The position numbers were made by a program, and so were the translations under genes. Positions 61,901 to 64,000 of a stretch of DNA of 64,000 nt are shown one piece after another. Position 1 is the stretch's first letter. The number at the start of each line of letters is the position of its first letter. Source of the stretch: CAVPDA01 sp963702495 (lineage in GTDB: Bacteria; Pseudomonadota; Gammaproteobacteria; Burkholderiales; Rhodocyclaceae); contig CAVPDA010000015.1 in NCBI GenBank assembly GCA_963702495.1, positions 92,432-156,431 on the forward strand. The letters run 5' to 3'. The notes beneath the pieces were generated by a model. The model was not told the origin of the DNA. It searched no databases and saw nothing but the letters and a program-made list of their open reading frames with translations.

Positions 61901-63810
61901 GCACCCGGCCGGTGTCCGAAGGCGGCGTCGTCGCGGCCGCGGATCTGCAGTTGAATGCTGAACGCATCCAGTCGTTTTCCGGCGAGTTCCACGTGCTGGG
62001 CAGGGACGCAGCCGACACGCAGGCCCGCAGCGCCGCCTACCTCGCCGGACTGCGGACGGTCTATGGCCCGCAATTCCGTGAGTCGGTCGCCACGGCGAAC
62101 CTGCACTACGAGGTTCATCAGGAGAACGACCCCTTCGAGCAGATCGCCGTGGCCGCGCTCGGCATCGGGCTCTCGCTCTGGCTGGGCCCCCAGATGAGCG
62201 CCTTGGTGGGCGAGGCGTTCGGCGCGACGGCCGGCGCGTTCATGGGCGCGGCGGGAACCGTCCAGGGTGTGGCCGTGTCCGCCGGAGTCGGCAACATGGT
62301 GGTGGCCGGCACGCTGACGGGCATGGCCACGAGCAGCGCCACCCAACTCGTGGCCACCGGCAGCATCGATCTCGGCGACGCCTTCCGGTCCGGCCTGACG
62401 AGCGGACTGACCGCGGGGCTGGCCCGCGGCATCGGCGAGGCCATCGGCAACGAAACGCTTCTCGGCGGAAAACTGGTCGACGCCGGCAACGGGCAAACGG
62501 TCGTCGTCGCCACGGACGGGGCGACCAGCCTCGCCGACAAGCTCGTGGGCTACACGGTGCGCGCGGCGACCGGCGCGGGCGTCAACCAGCTCGTCTATGG
62601 CAGCAACGCAGGAGATGCCGGCACCGACTTCGTCAACAGCCTGGTTTCCAGCGCCTCGGCAGATGCCGCCAACTGGATCGGCGGCAACATCGATGGACAG
62701 ACCAAACCCCTCGGCAACATCGGCGCCCATGCCCTCGTCGGCTGCGCCGCTGCAGCGGCCACCGGCAACGACTGCGGCGCAGGCGCGCTCGGCGCCGCCA
62801 CCGCCGCAGGCCTCAATCCGGTTCTCGACCAAATCACCAGCATCACCGACCAGTCCACGCGCGACGCCCAACTCGCCGCACTTTCCACCGCCGCCGCCGG
62901 CTTCCTCGCCAACGCCACCGGCAACGATATCGAAACAGCAATCGGCGCCGGGCAAAACGAGACGCTGAACAACTACCTACGGCGCAATCAGTTCGAGGAC
63001 AAGCTGAAACGACTCGCAGGTTCAGACAGCGGTCAAACGCGCGAGCAAATCGCGTTCGATGCGAAGCAACTCGATAAGCAGCAACGGGACGATGCTACAC
63101 GACACATGTTGCCGGGGAGCGGCGTTGTGCTAGCGACGCAAATCGAATTGGAGCAGATACGTGAGGAGTGGCTCCGAGTCATCTCGGGACCGACGCTCTG
63201 TTCCGCAGACGCCGTGTGTCGGATCGAAGCGAAAAGGAACATCCAGGAGATCGGCGGCATTCTATCTCGCGCGCGAGCGGGGCAGGATGCCGAACCGTAC
63301 CTTGAGGTCGGAGGATTGGCTCTGATGGCTTTGCCACTAGTCGGAGCAGTTGGACGAGGCGGTGCTGGATCAATTCGGGCTGGAAGGATTGCTCTTGGGC
63401 TAGAATCGCAGACGGCGAGTGACGGTTATTTTGGAGTTCGGCAAGCATCCAAATACTTGATGGAACAGGGTGTGCCTCGCTCAGCGAGAGTTGAAATTCT
63501 CCGATCATTTGAGGTAGAAACGATTCATCTTCATCGAGCGGGTAATGCGGAGTTCGGCATTCGATACTTCGACGGCGTTTCGGCATTTCCTGAAGGGAGG
63601 TACCTATTTGAGACGTTTCCGGCGTCACGAGGGTCGCTTGCCTTGGACCCCAATTGGAATCAAATGACCGGGATTGCGCAGTGGCAAATTCGTCCGGGGA
63701 CCGTGGTTATAGATGGTCGCGCTGCTGCCCAAGGTGTTGGTCTTGAAGGTGGGCAAGTGCAGAAATTTATTCTGAGTCCCAAGACTGATCTTGTCATGCC
63801 GAAGCCATGA
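55956..63810 (+). CDS. Giant two-partner-secretion exoprotein (CdiA/filamentous-haemagglutinin-like), frameshifted by one extra A
   Basis: A repaired product of about 2617 residues. Residues 1-60 form an extended signal peptide (hydrophobic core TAVFLIAALGVAPV, cleavage near SQAIA). Residues about 60-330 form the TPS transport domain: ISHNRYQQFNVNSIGLILNN and NPNGMTCSGCGF (from residue 176). About 330-1500 is a haemagglutinin beta-helix of short repeats (AGGDLTM, ASGNVALSGG). Near 60129-60131 an AAA should be AA; then it reads SLANQPGATLLAGQDLAVAL into the second frame. Later elements: EQQLLRQAALRETGQAYFL, a DUF637-like segment (FRSGLTSGLTAGLARGIGEA), a pretoxin-type motif NETLNNYL (residue about 2334), and a 280-residue C-terminal region with lower GC. 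GGAGGTGAG precedes ATG 55956. No TpsB transporter gene is in the window. Confidence 0.88.
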
Positions 63811-64000
63811 GTCCTGTCGAGAAAGCTCAGGCCAATATTCACGTTGCCTTGCGAGAGGTCGAGCACGCGCTTGCGAATCCACGCCACCTTCCTGAGGGCA
63901 TAACGGAGATACAGCTTCGGAAATGCGAGAAACAGTTGCGTTCAATGCTCAATGACCTTGAGACGAATACGTATACTCGAAAAGAGTATCGCGAAACGGG
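63807..64000 (+). CDS. Candidate immunity protein gene, 3' end outside window
   Basis: The ATG at 63807 overlaps the exoprotein stop (ATGA). The frame MSPVEKAQANIHVALREVEH, then LPEGITEIQLRKCEKQLRSMLNDLETN, is open to the window end (64 codons). It is helical, charged, without signal peptide, and of lower GC than the exoprotein body, as is usual for cdiI genes directly after cdiA. Its identity as an immunity protein rests on position and composition; no sequence family was recognised. Confidence 0.65.
   Translation, partial: MSPVEKAQANIHVALREVEHALANPRHLPEGITEIQLRKCEKQLRSMLNDLETNTYTRKEYRET

Overview
The window is 64 kb of high-GC chromosome, most likely from a betaproteobacterium (Rhodocyclales or a close relative). 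The evidence is the FadE/FadL fatty-acid equipment, the rsmI / yraN-diaA-dolP arrangement, the uvrA / MFS-ssb divergence, ubiC-ubiA ubiquinone genes, and dispersed GTAGGGCGGGC-type palindromes. No rRNA, tRNA or CRISPR array was seen. High GC creates very long antisense reading frames, and these were left out.

Layout. (1) 1-12191 is a fatty-acid beta-oxidation block: fadE (5' cut off), two thiolases, two differently organised hydratase/dehydrogenase fusions, a YciA-type thioesterase, the FadL porin and a crotonase. (2) 12337-22573 holds housekeeping and envelope genes: a Sel1-repeat protein, a DUF218 protein, RidA, RecG, UbiC-UbiA, a histone-deacetylase-fold hydrolase, a ClpP-like periplasmic protein. 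(3) About 22640-30000 is an accessory island. It contains hypotheticals, a truncated HTH antitoxin, a BrnA antitoxin with only the tail of its BrnT toxin, an IS with a DDE transposase, a decayed second copy of a dehydrogenase gene, and a GGGGACAGACCACG hairpin repeat family. (4) 29998-41033 holds an SDR, an MscS-type channel, UvrA, a YajR-like transporter, SSB, a hemerythrin-PAS sensor, an HldE-type nucleotidyltransferase and a di-iron ferritin-like protein. (5) 41281-50960 is the most interesting part. A MerR/cobalamin regulator carries both B12-photoreceptor signatures of the CarH/LitR family. It faces ten co-directional, mostly overlapping genes: glutathione peroxidase, FolE2, FAD oxidoreductase, DUF1365, cyclopropane-fatty-acid-synthase family, chalcone-isomerase-like, GPH transporter, DUF3833, SDR and NTF2-like. 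Between regulator and operon lie two overlapping back-to-back promoters flanked by two palindromes whose centres are 63 bp apart. I infer a light- or singlet-oxygen-responsive membrane-lipid remodelling system. (6) 51019-55718 is the conserved dolP-diaA-yraN / rsmI cluster plus pyrC. (7) 55956-64000 is a giant two-partner-secretion exoprotein (CdiA-like) with a less GC-rich C-terminal toxin region and an overlapping, truncated candidate immunity gene.

Data-quality warning. Six genes (thiolase at 10000, Sel1 protein, deacetylase-like, small protein at 24344, uvrA, giant exoprotein) are each broken by one extra base, and each reads through perfectly when that base is removed. Because uvrA and other conserved genes are hit in the same direction, base-insertion errors in the sequence are more likely than gene decay. 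A seventh, opposite-sign shift may separate the MscS-type channel from its signal peptide.
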